64,000 nucleotides of DNA from Acanthaster planci (Eukaryota; Echinodermata; Asteroidea; Valvatida; Acanthasteridae): positions 124,001-188,000 of the forward strand of contig NW_019091445.1 of NCBI RefSeq assembly GCF_001949145.1, in the 5' to 3' direction. The translations under genes and the position numbers were made by a program. Each line of letters opens with the position of its first letter. Position 1 is the first letter of the stretch. Below are positions 25,585-36,052 of this stretch, in pieces. The notes below the pieces were generated by a model. The model did no database searches. It had not been told where the DNA came from and saw nothing but the letters and a program-made list of their open reading frames with translations.

Positions 25585-27582
25585 AACTTAAACCATTCAT
25601 AAACAACATCGACGCATCACCTACCAAAAAGTTTACCTGCGTGAAAACTCAAACTAAAAAACAAAACCCCAACACCACAGTCCCACTTTAGGATGGATAA
25701 TGGAAGCGGACCAGCCAACGACTCAATTAAGCCAGCCCTGCTGTATGTGGCCATGCATATATTTGCACAGTTACTGTCCCCCGTTATTTGGTTGAGTCTG
25801 GCGTTTTAATTAACCGACCAAAGCAAACACCATATTATCCAACTACCGTTGTTTATTTCAACCTGTTGTGTCACTCCACGCGTGGCCGACCGTTGTCCTG
25901 CGTACAGGCGGGTCGTTAGCACGCCGATGTATCGTACATAATTTGATCTACGTTGGACGCTTCCTGGTCGAAAGCGACTTCGACCCATTTCCAACCATTT
26001 ACTCGTAAACAACATCAAGACGTACATGATGCCCTACCTGCCAAGCTCCTCGAGATCACAGGACGTTGTCCAACTTGTCTGTACAACCGGACATGTATGA
26101 AAATTAACTTAAGTTTTCATAAGTCCCTGTTTTTCCCCAAGCCACTCAATTTATTGGTGTGCTAAGAACGAGCCTGTCTCCGCATGCCGAGGGCCCCGCA
26201 TGTGTAGCTTGCCCAAGAGACAAGTTTCTCTCTTAATTTAATGCCGACCTGCTGATGCACGCACAAAAAAAGGGCCGCTGCGAATTTTCCAGTTGGTTTG
26301 TAGGCCACACGGTGGCATCCGGACCAGGGGGGCTTGACGACAAACACCCCACGCTGGCTAGCACCTTATAAACCGCGTGAGCCTGCCTCCCTGTCGCTGC
26401 GATGATACCCGTCTTCCTTCCTTGCAATGCCCCCCCCCCCGACGACGGCGCGAGGCAACCGTTCACTTAATGAAGGCTGGTCGTCGCGTTCCCTTAGCAG
26501 CCCTGGGGTTTCTCTGTCTCTTGCTGCCTGAACAGATGCGTCAAGGGAAATCATACCAATAGCTTAATTTGTTTCCCTAAGATGCCTGAATGACGGTTGG
26601 AGGGTGGCCAAGCTGGCATGGCTGACCACGCGTCATGTCTTCATCCAATTTGCAACGTCATACAGCGAAAGACATTTAATATTGTGCATTTACATCACTG
26701 TAAAAGGCACAGGCTGTCATTCAGATTCACAAATATTACGGTATTACGTAATGTAGCACTCTGTCATATTGGATAATCATAAAGTTTATTATCTAAGTTT
26801 ATTATATATTATTTTATAACAGACCAGCGGTTTCCATATTCTCTCATAAATCTAAAATGCAACAAATCCGTCCATGTAGGATCCAAATTACATAAAACAT
26901 ACTCCATTTTTAAAATATATCTTTTAATGTTTATACACAGTACTAAGGAATTCACTCAGTCTTGATCAAAAAGGAATTACCAAGGGCATGTTACCCAAAT
27001 GTCCTTTTTGCCGCTCAGCAAAACTAGACAAGTGCGCAAAACTGTCGTATTTTACGCAAAAGATTATGCGAGCGCTGAATCTAGGGTGGCTTCACTTTTC
27101 GGCGAAAGTCTTGCTACGAGGAAGCAAACATCTCAACAGATTGAAATTACTTTCTAAGGCGAATACGGAGGAAAGTTCTCAACCGCATTCCAAATTGGCC
27201 AAGATGCCTGTCAATCACCTCCAATAATTTACATTTCCTATTGTCAAAATGTTACGTCTTGTACGCTACATTACGAATAGCCACCATTAGCTCATGTTGG
27301 TCCACATTCTTGGAGTAAAACGTTATCAGACCTCAACCAAAACCAGTCCTCTTCTTGATTTTGAAAAGCAGTCTGGCTAATATCCCTCTACATGATTAAA
27401 AGTATTTCGATTGTTTGTTTCCCTTGTAAGGACGTAAAACGGACACCTCTGACGATCACTCGCGACCTAGATCTAGGACTCTTGGACCTTACGATAAATC
27501 TAGGGCTCAACCAAATCTATCACTTCGGTGTTAAGCCGGTGGGGCCTGATCAATCTGTGTTGCAGGAAAAGTAAAGAGAGGC

Positions 27583-27605
27583 AGAGAGAGAGAGAGAGAG
27601 AGAGA
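27583..27605. repeat. (AG)n microsatellite
   Basis: About eleven uninterrupted AG dinucleotides. Confidence 0.95.
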
Positions 27606-30157
27606 AATCGGGTTACCATGGCAGGGCGTTCTAGGGACTTAATCCCGCTGTCTTGTGAACGAGACAAATTGAAATCTGCTAAAGCTCCCGCGTGTAATCA
27701 ATAGAAACTTGTCCAGGTTGACTGCAGACAATGAAGCCGTGGGAGACAAGCAGCGACTGGATTTTATATTAGCGTGATTGATTTTGAACTGAGCACCATG
27801 TTCTTTTTTTTTACAACCAACATCTGTCTCTTCACACGCTCATAGGCAGAATAATGCACATTGGCTAACCGTGCTGATTTTCCGCACGCTTTATGTAGAA
27901 AGGCTCTCCCGAAGAGTTTGAGTGTGTCCATGAAGCCACGGGGAAAAAATAAACATGATTCTCCTTATAGAGAAGGAGCAACGCAATTCAACCGCTTGGA
28001 ATATCATCGTATGAGAACTTAAAGAAATTGAAACCCTGAGTGCGTCTAACAGGTGACCGTTCATTGAAATAGGCAGACTCTATTTTGATAAATTTGAACA
28101 TTCAAAACTTATGAGATTCTCAGAGAATGGAATTAGAAGTCAGTCGTTATTGCTAGTTTCAACTGGCTGTTTGTCAGTTTTTATTCGTTTGTTACAAGTG
28201 AAATAACCTTTTTCTTTTGCTGCAGTGTCCAATCTGTCGATTGGCAGCTAATATGGAATCTCCTCAGATCTGAATCTCAAACAGACATGTTGAACAAAAT
28301 TGCTTCCTGGTTTCGAAAATTGCATTTGCCCCCCCCCTTCTAACTCAGAAGAAAATTATTTTGAAATATCAACATACGTCAAACATGCACCTTACTACCC
28401 CGAGGGGTCATTTCTTACCCATTAAGGCACCACCAGTTATGGCCGTTCGTCATACATCGATGGTATCGAATCAAGCTATTTATTCATTTCCCGTCAACTG
28501 CTACACCCAGGGACCCTCCTTTCAGTCGGGAAATTAAATTTCTCTTTTTCCTCACTTTTTTTTAGCTTTTCAAAAAGCCGTAGTTTTCCGGTCGAGAAAT
28601 GTCTCCCAAGGGATCACTACGCGCAATACCAGCATAGCCTCACTTGGCATACCCCCCAATGGCAGACACACTTTTCGAAAATTAAACCTGGAATATTTTA
28701 GACATCTTTGGCATTTGAAGGCGACCACAGAGCAGGCATGACGCACGAAGGTAAAGGGAAATAATCCAACAGACGGGCCACATATCTCGTTGAAACCGCT
28801 CGCCAATATTGGACAGGTTGAGGGGCACGTACTCCGACTGTCATGTGGCGGAGCTGCAACATGATTCTACGCGGAGGTTACGCGAAAAAGCGCCACTGGT
28901 CCAACTCTCACTGACTGATAAAAAATCTGGACAAGCGCCTCGAGGCTGGAGTTATTTGAGAAGTGGGGGAATTATTCCGACTTTAATGATCTTCAGGCAA
29001 TAATCTTGTAAGTGCAGATATACGGGGGGGAGGGACTGAAGCCCGTCGAGACATAGTTATCAGACGAAGTATTGCAGAAAACTGCTTCTTTCTTGGAAAC
29101 ATCTCTTTTTTTATTATTTCTTTAGAGCAAGAAAGGACAGAAGATTAGAGTCAGTTTTTATGTCGGCTTTTCGCATTAATTAACTATGCAATGTCGAAGT
29201 TTGAAAAAAGACAGCACACAAAAATATTTGAAAACTATACGCAACAACAGCCAATTTAGTTGCAGAACTGATCTGAAATTTCAGACAGGGCACACCCAAA
29301 TCAGATGCTTCATCTCAGTTGGTGTTTTCCCCTTTGCCCTTCTTTCGGTTTTCTATCTCTTTTTGTCAAAAAAATTACCATTTTAACCTTACATAATTCC
29401 ATCGTAATGCATTTTATAGAAGTCGATAGAATTATCATTGTATGCGCGATATTCTCAGCTCTGAGTTCGTAAAATATCTGAGGTTATAATGCCAACACAG
29501 ACCAGATACACATTTCCACTGATTTGTTGACATTTGTCGATAAGTCCAGATGTTTACTGAACAGGAAGATACTCCCTTCGCCGGAAAATGATCTCCAGCA
29601 AGCAGTAGGCCTTATTCAGCCACTCCGTTGCATTAAAACTGGGACATGTTTGATCGCCACGCAGCACACCACTCGGCTGTATATATGTATATATTTTAAT
29701 ATATGTCCACAATGTAATTACCAGGCCTGGCCTGGACAGCTTCGACATGTCAAAGCAGGACTTACGCTCAGTGCAAACTGATAGACTCGTGGGCGTTTCT
29801 GGTAGAAGTGCCACAAACCATCCGACCTAACAGGTCTCAATCATCCCATTTTTTACGTTTAATTTTTGACACAAAAGCGTCGAGATAAGCTTTGATGGCG
29901 TGAGTTCTCTCTCTTGACCCCGAAACATAATATCCAAAGGTTTGTTATCCCAATGCATTTAAAACAGCATGCAAAGTACGTAACTTGATCTTATCAATTC
30001 GTTTCTATTCAGAAAAGACACGTTTACTGTTATAAATAGAGAATAATTAACACCATACGATGCAAAATCGACGTACAGATTTATCTGTCACTTCCAGAGG
30101 ATTCTAAATCAACAGTATGGATGCCACTGTGTATGTTAACAGGTCTATACAGAGTGT
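27606..30157. other. Gene-free stretch
   Basis: No gene is supported. ORFs are below 90 codons. C-rich runs occur near 28328, and a GGGGGG run near 29023. Confidence 0.5.
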
Positions 30158-30271
30158 AACAACAACAACAACAACAACAACAACGACGACGACAACAACA
30201 ACAACAACAACAACAACAAACAACAACAACAAACAACGACAACAACAAACAACAACGACAACAACAACAAA
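30158..30271. repeat. (AAC)n microsatellite with ACG variants
   Basis: About 114 bp of AAC trinucleotides with interruptions (CGACGACGAC, and AAACAAC phase shifts). Frames through it encode poly-Thr or poly-Asn on plus and poly-Val on minus. I regard those as artefacts because no flanking domain is coded. Confidence 0.95.
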
Positions 30272-32226
30272 CATGCTATTTATTACTCCCCATGTGTTCC
30301 TGCGAACAGATAGAGGTTGGACCAAGGAGTAAATGCCGTTGGTACCTTTACCTACAGCGGACGAACTTACACGCGTTCATACAAAATCGGACGTTGTTCA
30401 TGCGTGCTCTACCGTGCGCCATGTTGTGCGTACCTTAGTGCGTACGCAATACGTTAGCCAATGGGGCATAAGCCGTTGCTTGTTAGTATTAGGGATCTCC
30501 CGTTCTCCGTTCTTGCTCAGCATTCATATTGTTCCATTAGCTCCATTGCAATTTCCGATGTCGACATGTATTCCTCTATCGTTTCAGCTGTCATGATTTT
30601 GATTTTTGATGATCCGAGATCATTTTGACACTAATTATATGAAAATTGGGCATGCTTTTCTTCCGAGATTCACTATCAACGCGTACTGGCAGATTGAAAT
30701 GAAACTTCATGGAAGTAGAAAACGAAATGAAACACCCGGAATCAGGGTTGAGACCTTCGACTCTGAGAAGATCAAAGAAACCCAGAATCTCTTTACGGCA
30801 TTCGACCATAATTATAAGACACAGGAACGTGCCTGATTTGAAAAATCCGCATATCATAAGCAGGTTACTACGTCAATTTTTTTAATTTATTTTTTTCAAG
30901 CTACTGGCCGATCTCTGCGAATGGCCGAGCAGTAATCTGATGCATGATGTACGACATTGACAAAATATAATGATTATCCCGGGTCAATTGTGACTCGTCC
31001 ATGTATGCGAGAGTGTGCAATTTGCAGAAACATTGGTTGATTTTTGTCTGCGATAGCAGAGGCAGAAGCAGACAGCTGGAGGCAAGATTGAGTCAGCGGT
31101 CATCTCAAATCACGATGAATTGTTTCCACTGGAGTGCAGGAGTACCTAAAGGAGAAAAGAAATGTCTTCAGAAAAAAAGACTTATGGTAGAACTTATGTT
31201 CATTTTGAACTACAGATATGGCGCATCAAATGAACTGACCCGCAATAACCACGTCCTGATGCCCCAGCTCTTACAATAACACGTTTATTTTATTCTTTAG
31301 AAGCCCTGGGCCCCTCCATACAAAAATTATAAAATTACCGAATATCACTGGAGTTGCAGACGAGAGTCATCTATGTTTTCCACCAAAGCTCAAAAGAAAA
31401 TGCCTCTGTCCCCGTTGTTTCACAGTCGAACACTATACAAAATGTACCCATTTCACGCACGCCAGGCACTTGTGGCTTTGTATGTTTGTTGTACCTGCAT
31501 GAGTCTGATGCGAAAGTGACAACATATGGACACCTTAATTGCATAAGGGGATATGAAAGATTTAATCTGTAGCAATTCATGGGTTTGGAGAATTATTAAG
31601 CACACATGAAGTGTGCCCTCCTCATACATCTATATGCACATGGAACTTTTTACCTGTTCCATGTGACATACACAATTAAGAACAGTTGACGCGTTGCCCG
31701 CCTTCTGCTTGAAGCAACAGTATTCTTGGAATATTTTTTCTTCTACCTTGTGTGTGGGTGCACGTGTGCGTCTGTACCTGCTGCTTGTATAATGTGTAAT
31801 TCAATACGAAGAAGCATTACGCAGATTTTGGAAAAAAAAAGTTCTCATCCTCGAGTCAACTTGCATGTACCAGTTACATCTCGTGCGTATACGAAATACG
31901 AATACGTACACATTATGGTTTAAAAGTCGCACGGACAGGATAAAGGCCTCAGTTGTAGAAAGGACATATAAAAAGTATACGTAACACAACTCGAGTGTAA
32001 TGTAAAACTCTGTGACTGACATTTTGTTTACATGTAGGTGCTCTGAATTTTTTTAAATCAAGGCTCACGGGAGATCATTTCAATTTGAAATTTAATTTGC
32101 GCCTCGTAGCTGAATTTGCTTTTTATAGCGAGGATGAGGCACTTGTTTATCTGCCTTGCATATCCAGTGTTTTCTTGAATTTAATAAACATGTAACATAA
32201 AGCAGATTAACGTCAAATAGGCTATA
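30272..32226. other. Gene-free stretch
   Basis: No gene is supported. Two close hairpins lie at 31597-31612 and 31637-31665; the latter has a 10-bp perfect stem, CACATGGAAC/GTTCCATGTG. Otherwise only short overlapping ORFs are seen. Confidence 0.5.
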
Positions 32227-32474
32227 CAAACCAATAGCCAACGTCGGCACGGAGTTGGCATGCCGACGTCAAGGTGCATACTGGACGCTAAACGTCGGCG
32301 CAAAGTTGGCAAGTCAACGTCAAATATTCAAACCAATAGCCAACGTCGACTGAACGTTGGCAGGCCAACGTCGAAATTTTGACCATTTACCAAGGTGAGA
32401 ACAACGCTGGAAATACGAGTGCGACGGATCTGACGATTGCCGACGTCGGCCCAACGTATCAGGGCTAGGTGGGC
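32227..32474. mobile_element. ACGT-palindrome repeat, copy 1 (102-bp units)
   Basis: CAAACCAATAGCCAACGTCG occurs exactly at 32227-32246 and again at 32329-32348, giving a 102-bp period. Each unit holds pairs of inverted words (CCAACGTCGG, AGTTGGCA, CCGACGTC). The right end, CCCAACGTATCAGGGCTAGGT, resembles the right end of the neighbouring copy (TCCAACGTAAGCATGCTATCTAGGT region near 33103-33127). There is no coding capacity. The structure fits a non-autonomous DNA element made of palindromic subrepeats. Confidence 0.6.
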
Positions 32475-32699
32475 AATTTGAATTTTATAGCACAGAACCC
32501 TTATACAACCACGAGGGACACCAGCGTGTTTGGAGATATAAATTGGAGGCAACATCGAGATGGCGAAAATGCAGCCAGCTGCTTCAGAAATCTTAAAAGA
32601 GATATGATTCATTGTCTGTCTTGATTGTAACAAGCTTTAGAAAAGTTTGTTGTGGAAATGTGTCCCCGTATAAAAAATACGTGGCGGAGAAATAATCAG

Positions 32700-33127
32700 C
32701 GTCATGAAAAACACGTCGGAATAACGACAGATCTGTGGCAAAAACTGTGGGGCCAACATCTCAAGACGACGTTGTAACGATGCCGGAAAACGAAGGTTGG
32801 CCCAATGTTTGCATCAAGTACGCCGGGCCTTTTTAAATCGTCAGGCCAACGTTGAAATAATCTGTTGGGTCGACGTCCAGCCAACGCACCGGCATAACGA
32901 TGGTCCAATGGAGAAAAAAATACGTCGGACCGATGTTCCTAATTAATTGTCTGCCCAACATCGATATAATTTGTCGGGTCGACGTCCAGCCAACGCGTCG
33001 GTATTACGAAGGCCCGATGGAGAAACTTACGTCGGGCAACGTTGCCTGACAACGTCACACTGACGGCTCGACGGTTGTCACGCCAACGTCGGCCGACGTT
33101 GGTCCAACGTAAGCATGCTATCTAGGT
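32700..33127. mobile_element. ACGT-palindrome repeat, copy 2 (109-bp units)
   Basis: GGGTCGACGTCCAGCCAACG recurs with a 109-bp period (32867 and 32976). The flanking parts of both units also align (AAT.GTC.G.CCAAC.T.GA at 32836 and 32945; ATGGAGAAA followed by TACGTCGG). A 20-bp perfect palindrome, CCAACGTCGGCCGACGTTGG, lies at 33083-33102. It overlaps a second palindrome, ACGTTGGTCCAACGT, at 33096-33110. CpG is dense compared with the flanks. The element is probably related to the copy at 32227-32474. Confidence 0.65.
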
Positions 33128-34909
33128 AAGATTGAATTGAAGATTGAGCTTGAATCATTCAGGACAATACCGACTGAATCCAGTCAAATGTACTTGATGG
33201 TCCCACTCAACCCCAAATTTATTTCAAGACATGCTTGTGAATTATTCTTCATGCACGGGCCCCCTTTCCGGCACCACTAAAATGTTTATGAAACCGCAGC
33301 CCTGCTCACAGTAAAGTGCCATGGGTACCGTGAAATACAGGCCAGTGTCAAATATGGAGATGCATCTATTGTGTCGTACTACGGTTCGTCTCACTGAGGT
33401 ACCAAACTTTCTCCATGCCAACAGTACTTCGTGTGGGTTTCTATTAGCAGGTTTCATTTGTCTACCCCGAGAACAACAATAGCGTTAACGGCGATGGTGC
33501 CAATCCATGCATGCCAAGGACTTGACTAAGCATATAGTTGATTAAGGTGTTAACACTTGTTGGAAAATAAAAAATTGTTCATTTGGGCACAGATAGAGTG
33601 GGCACTATGTGCAGACATCAGCTTTTCACAACTGCAATAAATATTTATTTCTAGAGCAGCATTGTGTTCCCATTCCGATTGTTTTCCAAAGGGTAAGTAC
33701 TCACTAAGCTCATGAGAAACAAGGCCTTTCCTGCCTATCTTCTAGTTGCCAGCATACCCATCCCATGAATGATCAGGTGTATCAAATAACTACACTAACA
33801 TTTTTTCGGGGTTGATATCAGGCGGTGTCCCACTCCAAGAAAGAATACTTGATTCGCTGTGACAGCACACCTTACCTCGGACCCTGTATTTGGCAGATAT
33901 TTGTATATTTGGTTGAAAAAGAAAATTTGATTTTCAGTTAAACCTTTTTGTAAAGATGTGTGGACGTTGTACAATCAATTCGACAGTATCAGAGAGGCTT
34001 ATTTCAACAGGGTTTACAAGGTATAGCGTCAAACACATAAATACTTTCCTATATTAGTTTCATGAAACGGTTATTTTCGAATCAAAGTGTACTAATTGTC
34101 TTTCCAGCATCCCGTAGCCAAAGTGTGATTTATTACTTATCACAGACTAATCATACTAACAGTGTTACTGATTGTTAAACCTGGAATTGCCTTTGTTGTT
34201 GAAATAAGCTGTTTGTCGGATCATAGAGCAACGAAAATATATAAATCCAACATACGGGCCTTGGAGATTTTTTCTGTGAAAGCTGTTGCGTTCCCCATTA
34301 TTGTCGTTTGATCACGGTGGATGCATTTACATTTTATATGCTTAAAATCGATGCGAAAATTAGGTCTCTTGGCCGAAGTCATTCAACTATGTTTGGGTCT
34401 GCATATTGTCCGCATTTAACTGTATTTACATTTTAAAAATGCAATCAATCAGGAATATGTGAAATCTATCAAAAAACTTGCTAAAATTTACTTTATCAAC
34501 AACCTGTAATTTCTGACCATATTCCTTTTAATTCTTATATTTGCAGGTTATTATGATATGCATAATTTCATTTCAAAGTAGGTCCCTAATGATGTGTCTT
34601 AATTTCTAGTAATAAAGTTTGTTGTGATTTCGTGATTCGATATTTGTGTGATTTGATATTAGTTAGATTCATTTCAGGTATGAATACAACTGCCACTCCA
34701 CCTAACACGAAGGTAGACTCTTTTAAACTTTATCTGTTAGTACATTGATGAATATTTTGTTTTTTACTATCTGTGCATGTACTATCGCAAGTGCTGGTCA
34801 GTACGTGTGATCAAATCTCTTTAGTGCTGCCTCGTGTGTCATTCATTTGAAGTGACAAAACTACTTCAAGTGTTTCTTTATTCACAATCTAAGGCAAAGA
34901 TGGTGCCAG
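33128..34909. other. Gene-free stretch
   Basis: AT-rich sequence. No gene, RNA or clear repeat is supported. Confidence 0.5.
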
Positions 34910-35075
34910 TCATAACAGGCGCTTGTTGAGTAAACTAGCACGAGACGCACAAAATAAGTAGCTCAAGTGGCCATTAATATGAGACTAATATTTGCTAGTC
35001 TGTGCTTGTAAACCCGCTGGTCGAGTAAGCTGGCACCTACCCGTGCATTGTAATGTGCCTCAAGTGATTATATTT
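34910..35075. repeat. ~95-bp imperfect direct duplication
   Basis: CGCTTGTTGAGTAAACTAGC (from 34920) recurs as CGCTGGTCGAGTAAGCTGGC (from 35015). Both are followed, 42-44 bp after the start, by CTCAAGTG. It is a two-unit tandem duplication with 2-bp length drift. Confidence 0.6.
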
Positions 35076-35376
35076 GGGGGGCCAATGCGCTCGTAGTGAG
35101 GTGGTAGTGAACATGTGCTAACAGAGTCATCAGGCACACACGGTGCATGAAAGAAGTGTCTTGAGTGTTTTCAGGATGCGGGGGAAGATATCCGTAAGCG
35201 CACAAGTGCATGGTGTGGTGTGCATTTTTAGTGTAGAACGGTGAGGTCAGCTTAATTAAGTCTGCTCTTCAAGAAGAGTTGATTATCGGTTGTAATTGTC
35301 ATTGGCAGGCAACAAAGATGTAATCTTGGTTACCTGCTCTACTGTACAAATTTAAATAAATTCATAACGATACAGA

Positions 35377-36052
35377 AAAAAAGTTGCTCGAATTATTACC
35401 AATTCTCCTTATGGAGCTCACGGTCAACTGCTCTTACGTAAACTAAAATAACTTAAGCCTCACAAATTGGAATAAATATCAACAAGCATTGTTCGTGTAT
35501 ATTTTTTATTACAAATTACTTTCCAGTACCAACTCAGACATGTCTACGCTGAACTGTAACGTACATAGCTATAATATTCGCGCGTCCGCTGACCTAAACT
35601 TCATTACATCACCTCAACATAAAACGTTTACATTTAAATACAATATCAAATATTCCCGACCTAAACTATGTAACAGTTTACCGATTTCTCTCAGATGTTT
35701 GAGGTCTTTAAACACTTTCAAGCAGAAACTTAAATTAACTCAGGCAATAATTCTTTTGCGTATTAGTATCTAAGGTCCCAGTTAGATGTGCCATCAATTA
35801 TATGTAACCCCCTCCCGTAGCCCTGTCGTTCATTATGTTTATTTGATGTTCATTATTTTTGAATATATGTAATGTTTTTCCTGTTTGCGTTTTGTTGTTT
35901 CTTTTGTGTTGTCTTTGTTTCTTGTAATGACATGCCTGACACAAGCTTTGCTTTTAAGGTTTTGTCACACCTAGAGGCATTTTTACCTCATACATTGTTT
36001 CTACTTGTATTTTGCCACGAGGAAAGAAGTGTAATTGGATTGAATTGAAACA
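35377..36052 (+). mobile_element. 5'-truncated, decayed non-LTR retrotransposon (LINE) 3' end
   Basis: The remnant encodes the C-terminal part of a reverse-transcriptase ORF2 plus its 3' UTR. At 35377-35448 the frame reads KKVARIITNSPYGAHGQLLL, followed by RKLK and a stop. A +1 frame from 35450 to 35773 continues NWNKYQQALFVYIFYYKLL, then an HSYNIRAS-like block (family consensus HNYNTR), then SRPKLCNSLPISLR and FKQKLK. These are the typical end of CR1/jockey-type LINE polymerases (family consensus WNSLP..LR...S...FK..LK). The frame has one frameshift and an internal stop, so it is dead. The apparent start at 35489 is a TTG, not a real initiator. The 3' UTR ends in a short ATTGGATTGAATTGAA tail near 36035-36050. 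The element is 5'-truncated, as LINE insertions usually are. The clade is uncertain. Confidence 0.85.

Larger units (their letters stand above)
23236..27582. other. Gene-free stretch
   Basis: No gene is supported. The stretch contains the CpG-rich segment 24183-24285, GC blocks near 24550-24625, a 30-bp direct duplication at 25525-25584 and a C11 run at 26430-26440. The ORF at 26988-27227 (79 codons) has no recognisable homology. Confidence 0.5.

Noticed and set aside
30104-30332. Poly-Thr/poly-Val coding frames
   Set aside because: Produced entirely by the (AAC)n microsatellite, with no domain on either side.
35043-35058. GTGCATTGTAATGTGC resembling miR-33
   Set aside because: It matches only the seed region, has no hairpin precursor, and lies inside a local duplication.
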